From assembly GCF_030733845.1 (NCBI RefSeq), contig NZ_CP132311.1, positions 368,501-432,500 on the forward strand: a DNA stretch of 64,000 bases, read 5' to 3'. The position numbers were made by a program, and so were the translations under genes. Below are positions 48,655 to 56,838 of the stretch, piece by piece. The notes under the pieces are model-generated. The model was given only the letters and a program-made list of their open reading frames with translations, did no database searches and was not told the origin of the DNA. How positions within the stretch are numbered: the first letter of the stretch is position 1; the number at the start of each line of letters is the position of its first letter. Origin of the DNA: Shinella zoogloeoides (GTDB lineage Bacteria; Pseudomonadota; Alphaproteobacteria; Rhizobiales; Rhizobiaceae).

Positions 48655-49720
48655 CAAAGCCGCCATTGCCGGCGGGGAATGGCACCCCTCCGGCTCCAGC
48701 CGCTCGGTGGAGGCCCGGCTCGTCGAACGGAACGGCGAGATCGTGGCCATGCCGGCGGGCGGCGACAAGCCCCTTGCCGGCGCGGGCCTCTCCTGGGTGG
48801 AGATATCCGGCCGCGTCGGCTCCATCCCCCGCCGGGTGACGTTTCCCGACGGTTCCATCTTCGAGACCTGGGACAATGACGGCATCGACCGCTACCTGGC
48901 CGCGCGGGGCAGGGGCGGTGCCGGGCTCGTGCACTGGCTGGAACAGTTCCGCCTGCGCCTCATCGTCATCGTGCTGCTGGCCTTCGCGCTCGGCGGTGCG
49001 GTCTACCGCTGGGGCGTGCCGGCCCTCGTCGAGGTCGCCATCCTGACGACGCCGCCGATCGTGCCCGAGCTCATGTCGCAGGGCACGCTCGAGGCGCTCG
49101 ACAAGGCCGCCTTCTCGCCGTCCAAGCTGCCGGAGGCGCGCCGCAAGGAGATTGCCGACGGCTTCGCGCGCATCGCCGCGCAGTCGCCGCGCGGAGCGAG
49201 CGCCTACAATCTCAATTTCCGCGACGGCGGCGTGATCGGGCCGAACGCCTTCGCCCTGCCGGACGGCACGCTCGTCGTCACTGACCAGCTTGTCGAGATG
49301 GCGGGCAACGACACAGAGATGATTGTCGGCGTTCTGGCCCATGAGATCGGCCATGTCGAGCTGGAGCACAGCCTTCGGCAGCTCTACCGCGCGGCCGGCA
49401 TGACCGGTCTCATCATGCTGATCGCCGGCGATGTCGGGTCGAGCGTCGAGGACGTGCTGGTGCAGGGCGGCGGCCTGCTGGCGCTCTCCTATTCGCGCTC
49501 GGCGGAGGCGGAGGCCGACCGTCGTTCGGTCGAGCTGATGGCCAAGGCGGGCTACGATCCGACGGCGATCGCCCGCTTCTTCAGCCTGCTGGAAGAAAAG
49601 CTCGGCGACAAGTCGGATACCAACATCCTTTCCACCCATCCGGGCACGCCGCAGCGCAAGAAGGACATCATCGACTACGCCCGGATCATTTCCGGCCAGT
49701 CGGATCCGGACCTGCAATAA
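48644..49720 (+). CDS. M48-family zinc metalloprotease with N-terminal membrane domain
   Basis: A 358-residue membrane-anchored protease. One membrane segment lies at about residues 105-125 (LRLIVIVLLAFALGGAVYRW), preceded by a beta-rich cytoplasmic N-terminal domain with HPSGSSRSVEARL. The protease half carries the zinc motif HEIGHVELEH near residue 233 and the second metal ligand region SRSAEAEADRRSVELM near 285, as in M48 peptidases (HtpX, BepA, LoiP groups). The TTG at 48644 overlaps the upstream DUF898 stop and has AAGGG eight bases before it, so translational coupling is likely. A perfect terminator follows. Confidence 0.88.
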   Translation: MASDKAAIAGGEWHPSGSSRSVEARLVERNGEIVAMPAGGDKPLAGAGLSWVEISGRVGSIPRRVTFPDGSIFETWDNDGIDRYLAARGRGGAGLVHWLEQFRLRLIVIVLLAFALGGAVYRWGVPALVEVAILTTPPIVPELMSQGTLEALDKAAFSPSKLPEARRKEIADGFARIAAQSPRGASAYNLNFRDGGVIGPNAFALPDGTLVVTDQLVEMAGNDTEMIVGVLAHEIGHVELEHSLRQLYRAAGMTGLIMLIAGDVGSSVEDVLVQGGGLLALSYSRSAEAEADRRSVELMAKAGYDPTAIARFFSLLEEKLGDKSDTNILSTHPGTPQRKKDIIDYARIISGQSDPDLQ

Positions 49721-49723
49721 CGA

Positions 49724-49748
49724 AAACGGCGGCCGAGGCCGCCGTTTC
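49724..49748. terminator. Bidirectional terminator between M48 protease and fbpA
   Basis: A perfect 11-bp stem AAACGGCGGCC/GGCCGCCGTTT with loop GA between converging genes. Confidence 0.85.
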
Positions 49749-49770
49749 CTGTTCGCCTTGAGGCGGAACC

Positions 49771-50814
49771 TTACTGCGACGGACCGTCGTTGTAGCCGAC
49801 CTTGTCGACCAGCTCGGAGGCTTTCTTGCGGTTCGCCGCGATGTCGACGAGCGGCAGCGCATCGGGCTTCAGCGTGCCGAAGGACTTCACGACGTCGGAA
49901 GGTTCGGCGCCCGGCAGGACCGGATATTCGTAGACCTGCTCGGCATAGATCTTCTGCGCGGTGCCAGCAGACAGGAATTCCATCAGCTTCAGCGCATTGT
50001 CCTTGTTCGGCGCGTTCTTGGCCATGGCCATGCCGGAGACGTTGACATGCGAGCCGCGGTCGCCGGCATTCGGGAAGAGCACCTTGATGGCGGCTGCCCA
50101 TTCCTTCTGCTCCGGCTCCTTCTCGTTGGTCTGCATGAGGCCGACATAGTAGGAATTGCCGAGCGCCAGGTCGCATTCGCCGGCCAGGATCGCCTTCGCC
50201 TGGTCGCGGTCGCCGCCGTCAGGCTTGCGGGCGAGGTTGTTCTTGAGGCCGGTCAGCCACTTCTCGGCCTCGGCCTCGCCGTGATGGGCGATCATCGCGG
50301 CGGTCAGGCCGATATTGTAGGAATGCTGGCCGTCGCGCGTGCAGATCTTGCCCTTCCACTTCGGGTCGGCAAGCTCTTCATAGGTGATGTCGTTCTGCGC
50401 GACGCGGTCCTTCGAGGCGTAGACGACGCGCGAGCGGGTGGTCAGGCCGAACCAGTCGCCATCAGGATCGCGGTACTGCGCCGGGATGTCCTTGTTGATG
50501 ACGTCGCTCGTGACCGGCTGCGTGACGCCGCCTTCCTTGGCTTCCGTCAGGCGGGCGATGTCGACCGTCAGGATGACGTCGGCCGGCGAGTTCGCGCCTT
50601 CCGCCTGGATGCGCTCGACAAGGCCCTTGTCGAGAAACAGCACGTTGGTGGTGATGCCGGTCTCCTTGGTGAATTCGTCGAGCAGCGGCTTGATCAGGTC
50701 CGGCTGACGGTAGGAGTAGATGTTGACTTCGCCGTCTGCGAAAGCGGGTGCGGCAAGCGCCAGACCGGCGGTCGAGAGGGCAAGGGCGGCGAGGGACGTC
50801 TTGAGCAGCTGCAT
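49771..50814 (-). CDS. fbpA: Iron(III) ABC transporter, substrate-binding protein
   Basis: A 347-residue periplasmic ferric-iron-binding protein of the FbpA/FutA type. Signal peptide residues 1-26 (MQLLKTSLAALALSTAGL...AFA), then the mature start VNIYSYRQPDLIKPLLDEF. The adjacent tyrosines that coordinate iron are seen in GNSYYVGLMQ near residue 224, with QHSYNIGLTAA near 160. ATG 50814 follows AGGAGGACCC. It is divergent from rirA, the iron-responsive repressor, and separated from its likely permease (36.9-38.6 kb). I recall the same fbpA-rirA arrangement in S. meliloti. Confidence 0.92.
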   Translation of the reverse strand: MQLLKTSLAALALSTAGLALAAPAFADGEVNIYSYRQPDLIKPLLDEFTKETGITTNVLFLDKGLVERIQAEGANSPADVILTVDIARLTEAKEGGVTQPVTSDVINKDIPAQYRDPDGDWFGLTTRSRVVYASKDRVAQNDITYEELADPKWKGKICTRDGQHSYNIGLTAAMIAHHGEAEAEKWLTGLKNNLARKPDGGDRDQAKAILAGECDLALGNSYYVGLMQTNEKEPEQKEWAAAIKVLFPNAGDRGSHVNVSGMAMAKNAPNKDNALKLMEFLSAGTAQKIYAEQVYEYPVLPGAEPSDVVKSFGTLKPDALPLVDIAANRKKASELVDKVGYNDGPSQ

Positions 50815-50994
50815 CGGGTCCTCCTGGGTGCATTTATTCTTAACTGCTAAAGTCGTGTTTAACGGCTTGCCCCCCGCAGTCAATCATGCGACCACTCGCA
50901 TAACATGAATGTGATTTTCCGCTTTTTGGAATTGTTCTAAACGGCGATCTGCCCTATATGTGATCCGACTTGAAAACCGGATTCGGAGTTTCCC

Positions 50995-51459
50995 ATGCGC
51001 CTCACGAAGCAAACCAACTATGCCGTGCGCATGTTGATGTACTGCGCCGCAAACGGCGACAAGCTCAGCCGCATTCCGGAAATCGCCAAGGCCTACGGCG
51101 TTTCGGAACTGTTCCTGTTCAAGATCCTCCAGCCGCTGACGCGTGGCGGCATCATCGAGACCGTGCGCGGCCGCAACGGCGGCGTGCGCCTGCCCAAGCC
51201 GGCAACGGAGATCACGCTGTTCGACGTGGTGCGGGTGACGGAAGATTCCTTCGCCATGGCGGAATGTTTCGAGGCGGGCGAGATCGAATGCCCGCTCGTC
51301 GACAGCTGCGGCCTGAACGCGGCGCTGCGCAAGGCGCTGAACGCCTTCTTCGAGGTGCTCCAGCAGTACACGATCGACGATCTCGTCAAGGCACGCCCGC
51401 AGATCGGCATGCTGCTCGGTCTCGAAAACGCGACGATGGCCCAGAAGCCGGCGGCCTGA
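50995..51459 (+). CDS. rirA: Rrf2-family iron-responsive regulator RirA
   Basis: RirA is the rhizobial iron sensor: an Fe-S cluster protein that represses iron uptake when iron is sufficient. The 154-residue protein has the Rrf2 helix-turn-helix (MRLTKQTNYAVRMLMYCA, then IAKAYGVSELFLFKILQPL) and the three cluster cysteines at positions 91, 99 and 105 (ECFEAGEIECPLVDSCGL), matching RirA spacing. It is divergent from fbpA across 180 bases, where it should bind; I could not place a clear IRO box there. Confidence 0.93.
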   Translation: MRLTKQTNYAVRMLMYCAANGDKLSRIPEIAKAYGVSELFLFKILQPLTRGGIIETVRGRNGGVRLPKPATEITLFDVVRVTEDSFAMAECFEAGEIECPLVDSCGLNAALRKALNAFFEVLQQYTIDDLVKARPQIGMLLGLENATMAQKPAA

Positions 51460-51472
51460 CGCCGGTTTCCCT

Positions 51473-51880
51473 TCAGATCCCGGCGCCGACGTCGCGCTTC
51501 ACATATTCCTGCAGGATGAATTCGATGGCCGTCGGGTCGAGTTCGGCCTTGTCGATGCGGAAATCGACGCCGTAGTCGTCGATCTTCTGGAAATACGCGT
51601 CGCTGATCGACGACGAGATGACGCCGACCGGGCCGATATAGCCGGCGCGGCGCAGTTCCGGCACGGTTTGCCGGAAATCCGCCTGCGGCTGGAGCCGGTT
51701 GTCCATCAGGATCATGTCCAGCCGCACGCCGGACGAGCGGATGAAATCCAGCGCACCGTCCACCGTTTCCACATAGTTCAGGCTGATCGCATAGCTTGCG
51801 ACCTTGCGCATCAGCGCACTGAGAATGACGTTTTCCGCGGGATCGTCATCGACGAGCAGGATGTGCACTTGGGCTGTCAT
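51473..51880 (-). CDS. Orphan response-regulator receiver domain protein
   Basis: A 135-residue single-domain receiver. The acidic pocket is VDDDP (residues 10-14), the phosphorylation site Asp-60 in DMILMDNRL, and the conserved Lys in FRIDKAELD near 112. There is no output domain, so it probably works by protein-protein contact, as CheY- or DivK-type proteins do. No kinase is adjacent; a LuxR-type regulator lies on the same strand 131 bases upstream in the reading direction. It converges with rirA. Function unknown. Confidence 0.88.
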   Translation of the reverse strand: MTAQVHILLVDDDPAENVILSALMRKVASYAISLNYVETVDGALDFIRSSGVRLDMILMDNRLQPQADFRQTVPELRRAGYIGPVGVISSSISDAYFQKIDDYGVDFRIDKAELDPTAIEFILQEYVKRDVGAGI

Positions 51881-51984
51881 GGTGGCAGGTGAACCTGGTT
51901 GCGTCCGTGGGGCGAAAGGCCCCGTAAACCGCGGCTACTCTCATCCAGTCCGCGAATATTAACAAGTCCCTAACTCTGCTATCG

Positions 51985-52015
51985 GTAACGTCACGGACCC
52001 GTTTTATGACGTTAC
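51985..52015. repeat. Perfect 9-bp inverted repeat at the end of the LuxR-type gene
   Basis: GTAACGTCA (51985-51993) and TGACGTTAC (52007-52015) are exact inverted copies with a 13-base loop. One arm covers the stop codon of the LuxR-type gene. No T-run, so it is not a clear terminator; a protein site or mRNA 3'-end structure is possible. Confidence 0.55.
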
Positions 52016-52731
52016 TGGATGATCTGCTCGCGGATCGCCTTGGCGACCATCTGGGTGCGGTTGACGACGTCGAGCTTCTTCAGGATCGTCGCCGTGTGCG
52101 AGTTCACCGTATGCTCGGAGACGGACACGATGAGCGCGATCTCGCTCGCCGTCTTGCCATAGGAGATCCAGCGCAGGATTTCGGTCTCGCGCGGCGTCAG
52201 GCCCATGCCCGCCTTGTTGGCGAGGACCTGCCGGTGGAAATAGTCGAAGGCGCAGTTCGCCTCGTAGCAGATCTCGAAATGTTCGTTGCGGCCGATATCC
52301 TCGCCATCGCCGAGGAAGAGCACGACGTAGCGCGTGCCGGTCACCGAATGCACCGGAATGCACAACGCCATGTCGAAGCCGATCTGGTCGAGGAAGTCGG
52401 AGCCCTCCGCCGAGCCGTTCTCCGCCATGTCCGATGCCTGCCAGACCGTCGGGATCGTCGACTTGTAGAAACTCTTGAAGAGGGCGGAATCGTTGAGGCG
52501 GTGGCGCTTGTCGTAGGTTTCGGCGAGGCCGGCGGGAAGGTCGTGCAGCATCAGGCGGCTGGCGAGCAGGCTTGTCTCGTGCTCGTTGGTCAGTTGAAGG
52601 ATGCCGAAATGCTCGAAGCCGTAACGCAGGGCCATGGTATGAAAGATGCGAAAGAAGTCGACGCGATTGAGAGCCTTCTCAAGATCGCCTTCGAAATCGT
52701 ACCGCCTGAAATGTCTGCTCAATACGGCCAC
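52012..52731 (-). CDS. LuxR-family transcriptional regulator with autoinducer-binding-like domain
   Basis: A 239-residue regulator. The N-terminal 150 residues resemble the autoinducer-binding fold (FFRIFHTMALRYGFEHFGIL, then CIPVHSVTGTRYVVLFLG). The C-terminal LuxR helix-turn-helix is clear at about 175-230: LTPRETEILRWISYGKTASE, then VSEHTVNSHTATILKKLD. No luxI synthase is nearby, so it is a 'solo'; it may sense a foreign or non-lactone signal or act without ligand. GTG 52731 was chosen because GGAGG lies five bases upstream and gives the usual 240-residue length; an ATG at 52791 is the alternative. Confidence 0.8.
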   Translation of the reverse strand: MAVLSRHFRRYDFEGDLEKALNRVDFFRIFHTMALRYGFEHFGILQLTNEHETSLLASRLMLHDLPAGLAETYDKRHRLNDSALFKSFYKSTIPTVWQASDMAENGSAEGSDFLDQIGFDMALCIPVHSVTGTRYVVLFLGDGEDIGRNEHFEICYEANCAFDYFHRQVLANKAGMGLTPRETEILRWISYGKTASEIALIVSVSEHTVNSHTATILKKLDVVNRTQMVAKAIREQIIQ

Positions 52732-53218
52732 GTGGCCTCCAACCCCCAGATTCCACGCGATGCAATCTAGCGCCGCAATCTCTGGCGGCAAAGGGTTTTA
52801 CGGGACAATTTCGCGAGGGTGCGGCGTTTTCTTGGCCGACGTCCCGCCAAGTGGCTGATCGGTAAGGGAAAACGAGGCAGGGTCGCCTTTCGCTTTGTCG
52901 TCGCGCGCCGCCGCCACGGTGCGAAACAGCGAAGGGCGACCCCTCCCGCCTCGTCGCGCCTCTATGGCACGGCCTCCGCCGCGCAGCTATCCGGCCGGCT
53001 GGGGATTGACCGCGCCGAAAACGCGATTCGCGCGAGTTTTTAGAGCGATTTCTAATGCTGTGGAGAATAATGTTCCGTGGTTTTTTCCGTTTGGACAAAT
53101 TTGTTCGCGGACTTATTGCAATCCTGCGGCAAATGTCGTTCCATCCGCGCACGGACGGGGCTGGACGTGCACCCGTGCCTGCACAAGAGAACAAAAAAGC
53201 AAATCTGGGAAGCTCACT
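52732..53218. other. Intergenic region before dppA
   Basis: 487 bases without a credible gene. An imperfect long inverted repeat spans about 52874-52954 (GGGTCGCC...GGCGACCC arms with flanking GAGGC/GCCTC). The AT-rich stretch 53035-53110 probably contains the dppA promoter. A 74-codon + strand frame at 52819-53043 is Arg-rich and lacks a ribosome site; I do not accept it. Confidence 0.5.
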
Positions 53219-54814
53219 ATGAAAAAGCTGACTACTCTCATCGCTGCGACGGCGCTTGCCTCGCTGATGGCCTCCGCTGCCTGGTCGAAGACCTTCGTCT
53301 ATTGCTCGGAAGCCTCCCCCGAAGGCTTCGACCCCGGTCTCTACACGGGCGGTCAGACCTTCGACGCGGCAGCGCACACGGTCTACAACCGTCTGGTGGA
53401 ATTCAAGCGCGGTACGACGGAAATCGAGCCTGCGCTGGCCGAGAGCTGGGAAATTTCGGCTGACGGCAAGGAATACACCTTTAAGCTCCGCAAGGGCGTC
53501 AAGTTCCAGACGACCGAATACTTCACGCCGACGCGCGAGCTGAACGCCGACGACGTGATCTTCTCCTTCGAGCGCCAGTACAAGGAAGACAATGCCTGGA
53601 ACAAGTACGTCCCGGGCGCTTCCTGGGAATACTTCGCCGGCATGGGCCTGCCTGACGTGCTCGACAAGATCGAGAAGGTCGACGACCTGACGGTCAAGAT
53701 CACGCTGAAGCGTCCCGAAGCGCCGCTGCTGGCGAACCTCGGCATGCCCTTCATCTCGATCGTGTCGAAGGAATATGCCGACAAGCTGCAGGCTGACGGC
53801 AAGATGGAGCTGATGAACCAGCAGCCGCTCGGCACCGGTCCGTTCACCTTCGTCGCCTACCAGCCGGACGCCGCGATCCGCTACAAGGCCAACCCCGACT
53901 ACTGGGGCGGCAAGCAGGCGATCGACGACCTCGTCTTCGCGATCACCACGGATGCTGCCGTTCGCGCGCAGAAGCTGAAGGCCGGCGAATGCCACCTGAT
54001 GTCCTATCCGAACGCGGCCGACGTCGCCGAACTGAAGGCCGATCCGAACCTGCACGTCTCCGAGCAGGCCGGCCTCAACATCGCCTACCTCGCCTACAAC
54101 ACGCTCGTTCCGCCGTTCGACAAGGTGGAGGTCCGCAAGGCCCTCAACATGGCGATCAATCGCCAGGCCATCGTTGATGCGGTCTTCCAGGGCGCGGCTA
54201 CCGTGGCGAAGAACCCGATCCCGCCGACCATGTGGTCGTACAACGATGCCGTCGAAGACGACAAGTTCGATCCGGAAGCCGCCAAGAAGATGCTTGAAGA
54301 AGCAGGCGTCAAGGATCTCAAGATGAAGATCTGGGCAATGCCGGTCGCCCGTCCGTACATGCTGAACGCCCGCCGTGCGGCTGAACTGATGCAGGCCGAC
54401 CTCGCCAAGATCGGCGTCACGGCCGAGATCGTCTCCTACGAATGGGCCGAATACCTGAAGCTCTCCTCCGCCAAGGACCGCGACGGCGCGGCCATCCTCG
54501 GCTGGACGGGCGACAACGGCGACCCGGACAACTTCCTTGATACCCTGCTCGGTTGCGACGCCGTCGGCGGCAACAACCGCGCGCAGTGGTGCAACAAGGA
54601 GTTCGACGACCTGATGACGAAGGCGAAGGAAACCGCCGACGTCGCAGAGCGCACCAAGCTCTATGAAGAGGCCCAGGTCATCTTCAAGCGCGAAGCGCCG
54701 TGGAACACGCTCGACCATTCGCTCGCCGTCGTTCCGATGAGCAAGAAGGTTTCTGGCTTCGTCCAGTCCCCGCTCGGCGACTTCGTCTTCGAAGGCGTGG
54801 ACATCGCCGAGTAA
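53219..54814 (+). CDS. dppA: Dipeptide-type ABC transporter, substrate-binding protein
   Basis: A 531-residue family-5 solute-binding protein. Signal peptide residues 1-23 (MKKLTTLIAATALASLMASA...WS). The mature start FVYCSEASPEGFDPGLYTGG, then ADDVIFSFERQYKEDN near 120 and GTGPFTFVAYQPDAAIRYK near 200, are DppA-typical; CEASPEGFDP with a downstream second Cys (LLGCD...QWCN) matches DppA. Peptides, and in relatives haem or aminolevulinate, are the likely cargo. It leads dppABCDF. A stem-loop follows before dppB. Confidence 0.92.
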   Translation: MKKLTTLIAATALASLMASAAWSKTFVYCSEASPEGFDPGLYTGGQTFDAAAHTVYNRLVEFKRGTTEIEPALAESWEISADGKEYTFKLRKGVKFQTTEYFTPTRELNADDVIFSFERQYKEDNAWNKYVPGASWEYFAGMGLPDVLDKIEKVDDLTVKITLKRPEAPLLANLGMPFISIVSKEYADKLQADGKMELMNQQPLGTGPFTFVAYQPDAAIRYKANPDYWGGKQAIDDLVFAITTDAAVRAQKLKAGECHLMSYPNAADVAELKADPNLHVSEQAGLNIAYLAYNTLVPPFDKVEVRKALNMAINRQAIVDAVFQGAATVAKNPIPPTMWSYNDAVEDDKFDPEAAKKMLEEAGVKDLKMKIWAMPVARPYMLNARRAAELMQADLAKIGVTAEIVSYEWAEYLKLSSAKDRDGAAILGWTGDNGDPDNFLDTLLGCDAVGGNNRAQWCNKEFDDLMTKAKETADVAERTKLYEEAQVIFKREAPWNTLDHSLAVVPMSKKVSGFVQSPLGDFVFEGVDIAE

Positions 54815-54856
54815 TATCGGCTACGAGAAAGGCACGCCGCAAAGAGCGTGCAATGG

Positions 54857-54891
54857 CCGGCGGCTCGAAGACATTCGGGCCGCCGGTTTTT
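54857..54891 (+). terminator. Stem-loop after dppA (attenuator / 3'-end stabiliser)
   Basis: An 8-bp stem CCGGCGGC/GCCGCCGG with a 14-base loop, followed by TTTTT, 42 bases after the dppA stop and 24 bases before dppB. It should let only part of the transcripts reach dppBCDF. Confidence 0.75.
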
Positions 54892-54914
54892 CAAGAAAGA
54901 AGGGATTGGCTCCC

Positions 54915-55919
54915 ATGTTGCGCTTTATCTTCGGACGGCTCGCCGTCCTGATACCCACGTTCATCGGGGTATCGCTCATCGCGTTCTCCTTCATTCGACT
55001 TCTGCCGGGCGATCCGGTCATGCTGATGTCGGGTGAACGCGTCATGTCTCCGGAACGACATACCGAGCTCATGCACCAGCTCGGCCTCGACCGGCCGATG
55101 TACATTCAATATTTCGACTACCTGACCGGCCTTCTGACGGGTGACTTCGGTTCGTCCATCGTCACCAAGCGGCCGGTGCTGGACGACTTCCTCAGCCTGT
55201 TCCCGGCAACGCTGGAACTTGCGCTGTGCGCCATCATCGTCGCGGTGCTGCTCGGCATTCCGGCCGGCGTGCTGGCTGCGGTCAAGCGGGGCACCTGGCT
55301 CGACCAGTCGATCATGGGCGTCGCCCTCGTCGGCTATTCGATGCCGATCTTCTGGTGGGGCCTGCTGCTCATCATCTTCTTCTCCGGCTATCTCGGCTGG
55401 ACACCGGTCTCGGGACGCATCTCGCTGATGTACTTCTTCCCACAGGTCACCGGCTTCATGCTGATCGACAGCCTGATCTCGGGGCAGGCGGGTGCCTTCA
55501 AGTCGGCGGTGACCTACCTGATCTTGCCGACCGTCGTGCTCGCGACGATCCCGCTCGCGGTCATCGCGCGCCAGACGCGCTCGGCCATGCTCGAAGTGCT
55601 GGGCGACGACTATGTCCGCACCGCCCGCGCCAAGGGCCTTTCGCCCTTCCGCGTCATTGGCGTGCATGCGTTGCGCAATGCGATGATCCCCGTCATCACC
55701 ACGATCGGCCTGCAGGTCGGCGTGCTCTTGGCGGGCGCCATCCTCACCGAGACGATCTTCTCCTGGCCGGGCATCGGCAAGTGGATGGTCGACAGCGTCT
55801 TCAAGCGCGACTATGCCGTGGTGCAGGGCGGGCTGATGCTGATCGCCGCCGTCATCATGATCGTCAATCTCGTGGTCGACCTGCTTTACGGCTGGGTCAA
55901 CCCGCGTATCCGGCACTAG
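54915..55919 (+). CDS. dppB: Dipeptide-type ABC transporter, permease
   Basis: A 334-residue DppB-type permease. Typical start MLRFIFGRLAVLIPTFIGVS with the first membrane segment, DDYVRTARAKGLSPFRVIGV (EAA loop) near residue 230 and the characteristic SWPGIGKWMVDSVFKRDY near 285. About six membrane segments. ATG at 54915 lies about ten bases after AAGGGA; a TTG three codons earlier is possible. dppC starts ten bases after its stop. Confidence 0.94.
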   Translation: MLRFIFGRLAVLIPTFIGVSLIAFSFIRLLPGDPVMLMSGERVMSPERHTELMHQLGLDRPMYIQYFDYLTGLLTGDFGSSIVTKRPVLDDFLSLFPATLELALCAIIVAVLLGIPAGVLAAVKRGTWLDQSIMGVALVGYSMPIFWWGLLLIIFFSGYLGWTPVSGRISLMYFFPQVTGFMLIDSLISGQAGAFKSAVTYLILPTVVLATIPLAVIARQTRSAMLEVLGDDYVRTARAKGLSPFRVIGVHALRNAMIPVITTIGLQVGVLLAGAILTETIFSWPGIGKWMVDSVFKRDYAVVQGGLMLIAAVIMIVNLVVDLLYGWVNPRIRH

Positions 55920-55929
55920 GAGGCGATCC

Positions 55930-56838
55930 ATGAGCGCTGTTCAAACCGCGGCCGACACCAAGACGGGCGGCACGCCGCCTTCCGGCCTTTCCGAATTCTG
56001 GTTCTACTTCTCGCGCAACAAGGGCGCCGTCATCGGCCTCTTCGTGTTCCTGATCATCCTGTTCGTCGCGATCTTCGCGCCCTTTGTCGCGCCGCACAAT
56101 CCGAGCGCCCAGAACCGCGAACTTCTCCTCATGCCGACGGTCTTCCAGGAAGGCGGCGGTTGGGGTCATGTTCTCGGCACCGACGCCGTCGGTCGTGACA
56201 TCCTTTCGCGCCTCATCTACGGCGCACGCTTCTCGCTGTTCATCGGCCTCGTCGTCGTGACGCTGTCGGTGGTCTCGGGCGTGCTCATCGGTGTCGTCGC
56301 CGGCTATTTCCGCGGCAAGGTCGATACCTTCATCATGCGCATCATGGACATCATCCTGGCGTTCCCCTCGTTGCTGCTCGCCCTCGTGCTGGTGGCGGTT
56401 CTTGGACCGGGCCTGCTCAATGCCATGATCGCCATCTCGCTCGTCAACCAGCCGCACTTCGTGCGCCTGACGCGCGCGGCCGTGATGGCGGAGAAGTCGA
56501 AGGACTACGTCGTCGGCTCGCAGGTCGCGGGCGCCGGCACCCTCCGCCTGATGTTCCTGACGATCCTGCCGAACTGCCTGGCACCGCTCATCGTCCAGGC
56601 GACGCTCGCCTTCTCGGCGGCGATCCTCGATGCGGCCGCCCTCGGCTTCCTCGGCATGGGCGCCCAGCCGCCGACGCCGGAATGGGGCACGATGCTCGCC
56701 GAAGCGCGCGAATTCATCCAGCGCGCCTGGTGGGTCGTTACTTTCCCGGGCCTTGCCATCCTCGTCACCGTGCTTGCCATCAACCTCATGGGTGACGGCC
56801 TGCGCGACGCCCTCGATCCCAAGCTGAAGAGGTCGTGA
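55930..56838 (+). CDS. dppC: Dipeptide-type ABC transporter, permease
   Basis: A 302-residue DppC-type permease with the OppC-type N-terminal segment (GAVIGLFVFLIILFVAIFAP near residue 36), GTDAVGRDILSRLIYGAR near 82 and the EAA loop MAEKSKDYVVGSQVAGAGTL near 190, then LGFLGMGAQPPTPEWGTML near 240. The start follows AGGAGGCG. The stop overlaps the dppD start, so the operon is translationally coupled. Confidence 0.94.
   Translation: MSAVQTAADTKTGGTPPSGLSEFWFYFSRNKGAVIGLFVFLIILFVAIFAPFVAPHNPSAQNRELLLMPTVFQEGGGWGHVLGTDAVGRDILSRLIYGARFSLFIGLVVVTLSVVSGVLIGVVAGYFRGKVDTFIMRIMDIILAFPSLLLALVLVAVLGPGLLNAMIAISLVNQPHFVRLTRAAVMAEKSKDYVVGSQVAGAGTLRLMFLTILPNCLAPLIVQATLAFSAAILDAAALGFLGMGAQPPTPEWGTMLAEAREFIQRAWWVVTFPGLAILVTVLAINLMGDGLRDALDPKLKRS

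Noticed and set aside
50815..50994. IRO box between fbpA and rirA
   Set aside because: I looked for the TGA-N9-TCA type motif expected for RirA and found no convincing copy; a weight-matrix search would decide.
52819..53043. A 74-codon Arg-rich + strand frame before dppA
   Set aside because: No ribosome site; it coincides with a GC-rich inverted repeat that explains the biased composition.
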